A DNA stretch of 24,347 bases from CAYWNK01 sp047639615 (lineage in GTDB: Bacteria > Planctomycetota > UBA1135 > GCA-002686595). The first letter of the stretch is position 1; every line of letters begins with the position of its first letter. The translations under genes and the position numbers were made by a program. The notes beneath the pieces are model-generated. The model was given only the letters and a program-made list of their open reading frames with translations. It was not told the origin of the DNA and made no database searches. Location of the stretch: contig JBLIOL010000041.1 in assembly GCA_047639615.1 (NCBI GenBank), positions 1-24,347 on the forward strand. The letters run 5' to 3'. This document shows positions 23,286 through 24,347 of the stretch, in pieces.

Positions 23286-24305
23286 CTAGGACCAGCGCAG
23301 CATGGGCGTCAAGCGGCCCTCGTCGCGGTGGCCGAGGATGGTCTTGATGCGCAGGTACTTGGTGCTGGAGAGCTCGTCCAAGGTCAAGCCGTGCGAACGG
23401 TACGCAGCAACCAGCGCATCCGTGCCGCTCTTCACCGTCCACTGGGGCTTGAAGGCGGGCAGCTGGGCCTCGATCTTGTCGAAGCTCACGCGGTAGTTGC
23501 GCGTGTCAGCGCTAGCGCCCTTGGCGAACTCGATCGTGCTGCCTTCCACGGCCTCGTGCACGATCTGTGCTACCTGTCGGATCTGGAAGTTCTCGTCGTT
23601 GCGGCCCACGTTGAAAGCCTCGTCGTGGATCACGTCGCGGGGCGCTTCGAGCGCCGCAACGAAGGCGCGGCTGATGTCCTCCACATGCACGAGCGGGCGC
23701 CAGGCGGTGCCATCGGACTTGAGCAGCACCTGGCCGCTCGTTACGGCGTAGCCGGCCAAGTTGTTGACCACGAGATCGATGCGCAGGCTCGGCGAGAGGC
23801 CGTAGGCCGTGGCGTTGCGCATGTAGGTGGGCGAGAAGTTGTCGTCCGCGAGCTTCGTCAGCGCCAGTTCCACATCGATCTTGGCCTTGCCATAGGGCGT
23901 GACCGGATTCATGGCGGAGTCTTCGGTCAGCACCGCGTCCGCGCCCGCGCCATAGAGGCTGCAGGAGGACGAGAACACGAAACGCGTGACTCCCGCTTCC
24001 TTGGCCATGCGCGCGAAGCGCACGGTGGCGGAGTCATTGATCTCTTCGGTCAGGCCGGCATCCAAATCGCCCAGGGCATCGTTCGAAAGCGCCGCCAGGA
24101 ATGCCACGGCGTCCACGCCCTCCAAGTCTTCGGGAGTCACGTCGCGAATGTCGCGACGGATGGACTCCACCTCGGGGCAGGGATCAAACTGACAACCCTC
24201 GTAGAAGTAGGTGTCGAGTCCGACCACCTCGTGGCCAGCCTGCGTGAGCAGGGGGCAAAGGACCTGACCGATGTAGCCGTTGTGGCCAGTGACGAGTACG
24301 CGCAT
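23286..24305 (-). CDS. NAD-dependent epimerase/dehydratase (extended SDR family)
   Basis: Extended short-chain dehydrogenase/reductase of 339 residues, expected to epimerise, dehydrate or reduce a nucleotide sugar. The N-terminal Rossmann loop is MRVLVTGHNGYIG (Gly7, Gly10, Gly13); catalytic residues appear as FSSSCSLYGAG and PYGKAK (Tyr-x3-Lys); SDGTAWRPLVHVEDISRAF is the usual sugar-nucleotide-binding segment, and FNVGRNDENFQIRQVAQIV completes the pattern. It starts YEGCQFDP-containing N-terminal loops that I associate with SDR proteins in RfbF/C-methyltransferase gene groups, but it is not a typical RfbG dehydratase. It is transcribed toward the C-methyltransferase block; ATG 24305 has no clear ribosome binding site, and only about 42 bases of upstream sequence are available. 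Confidence 0.87.
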   Translation of the reverse strand: MRVLVTGHNGYIGQVLCPLLTQAGHEVVGLDTYFYEGCQFDPCPEVESIRRDIRDVTPEDLEGVDAVAFLAALSNDALGDLDAGLTEEINDSATVRFARMAKEAGVTRFVFSSSCSLYGAGADAVLTEDSAMNPVTPYGKAKIDVELALTKLADDNFSPTYMRNATAYGLSPSLRIDLVVNNLAGYAVTSGQVLLKSDGTAWRPLVHVEDISRAFVAALEAPRDVIHDEAFNVGRNDENFQIRQVAQIVHEAVEGSTIEFAKGASADTRNYRVSFDKIEAQLPAFKPQWTVKSGTDALVAAYRSHGLTLDELSSTKYLRIKTILGHRDEGRLTPMLRWS

Positions 24306-24347
24306 GACTAAAAGAGAGAGCTAGAGAACGAGCTTCGGAGCGTGAAA

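Noticed and set aside
23256..24311. 351-codon plus-strand ORF
   Set aside because: Antisense to the SDR gene, whose Rossmann and Tyr-Lys motifs are clear.
1..24347. CRISPR array, tRNA, rRNA or insertion sequence
   Set aside because: No regularly spaced direct repeats, cloverleaf-like sequence, rRNA motif or transposase-like protein was seen on either strand.

Overview
This is a GC-rich bacterial segment that reads as a cell-surface polysaccharide locus. It has a Wzx-type flippase, a Wzy/ligase-type membrane polymerase, at least five glycosyltransferases, sugar-modifying enzymes (sulfotransferase, pyruvyltransferase-like, SGNH esterase-like) and a nucleotide-sugar cassette for a probably branched (C-methylated) sugar. 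A signal-peptide protein, a lipoprotein and Wzx/Wzy logic point to a Gram-negative-type envelope. Shine-Dalgarno sites are mostly absent or weak, GTG starts are frequent, and two secreted proteins carry FnIII and concanavalin-like modules. This would fit Planctomycetota or another environmental, high-GC Gram-negative lineage, but the sequence alone does not settle the phylum.

Layout. (1) 8-997 (+): sulfotransferase. (2) 998-1364: no intact gene, but the C-terminal end of a response-regulator receiver domain preceded by a signal-peptide-like ORF, probably the scar of a deleted hybrid sensor gene. (3) 6016 down to 1365 (-): tightly overlapped operon of FrhB-like iron-sulfur protein, Wzy-like polymerase, GT2, PssD/Alg14-like and PssE/Alg13-like halves of a split glycosyltransferase. 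(4) 6179-7477 (+): polysaccharide pyruvyltransferase-family protein, divergent from operon 3. (5) 12374 down to 7474 (-): Wzx-like flippase, a glycosyltransferase-like/methyltransferase fusion, and two GT2 enzymes. (6) 12484-13671 (+): membrane-anchored SGNH hydrolase. (7) 18482 down to 13678 (-): a 1146-residue secreted multidomain protein followed by a lipoprotein built from related modules and ending in a poly-aspartate tail. (8) 18804-23236 (+): three TylC/KijD1-type C-methyltransferases with a glucose-1-phosphate cytidylyltransferase (RfbF). (9) 24305 down to 23286 (-): NAD-dependent epimerase/dehydratase, separated from block 8 by a perfect 12-bp inverted repeat that looks like a REP element.

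How it may work together (inference): block 8/9 supplies a CDP-linked, C-methylated sugar. The GT2 and PssD/PssE enzymes assemble a lipid-linked repeat unit, the flippase exports it and the Wzy-like protein polymerises or ligates it. Sulfotransferase, pyruvyltransferase-like, SGNH and methyltransferase proteins decorate it. The two secreted proteins may sit on or bind the resulting surface layer. No initiating phosphoglycosyltransferase, Wza/Wzc export-control protein, CDP-glucose 4,6-dehydratase, tRNA, rRNA, CRISPR array or intact transposase was seen in the window.

Most notable observations: the third C-methyltransferase has lost the family's Y-H-E-H active-site residues (F-H-Q-N instead); the glycosyltransferase-methyltransferase fusion; the gene-deletion scar; the poly-Asp lipoprotein and its module-sharing neighbour; a hairpin in every divergent intergenic region; and the REP-like palindrome.
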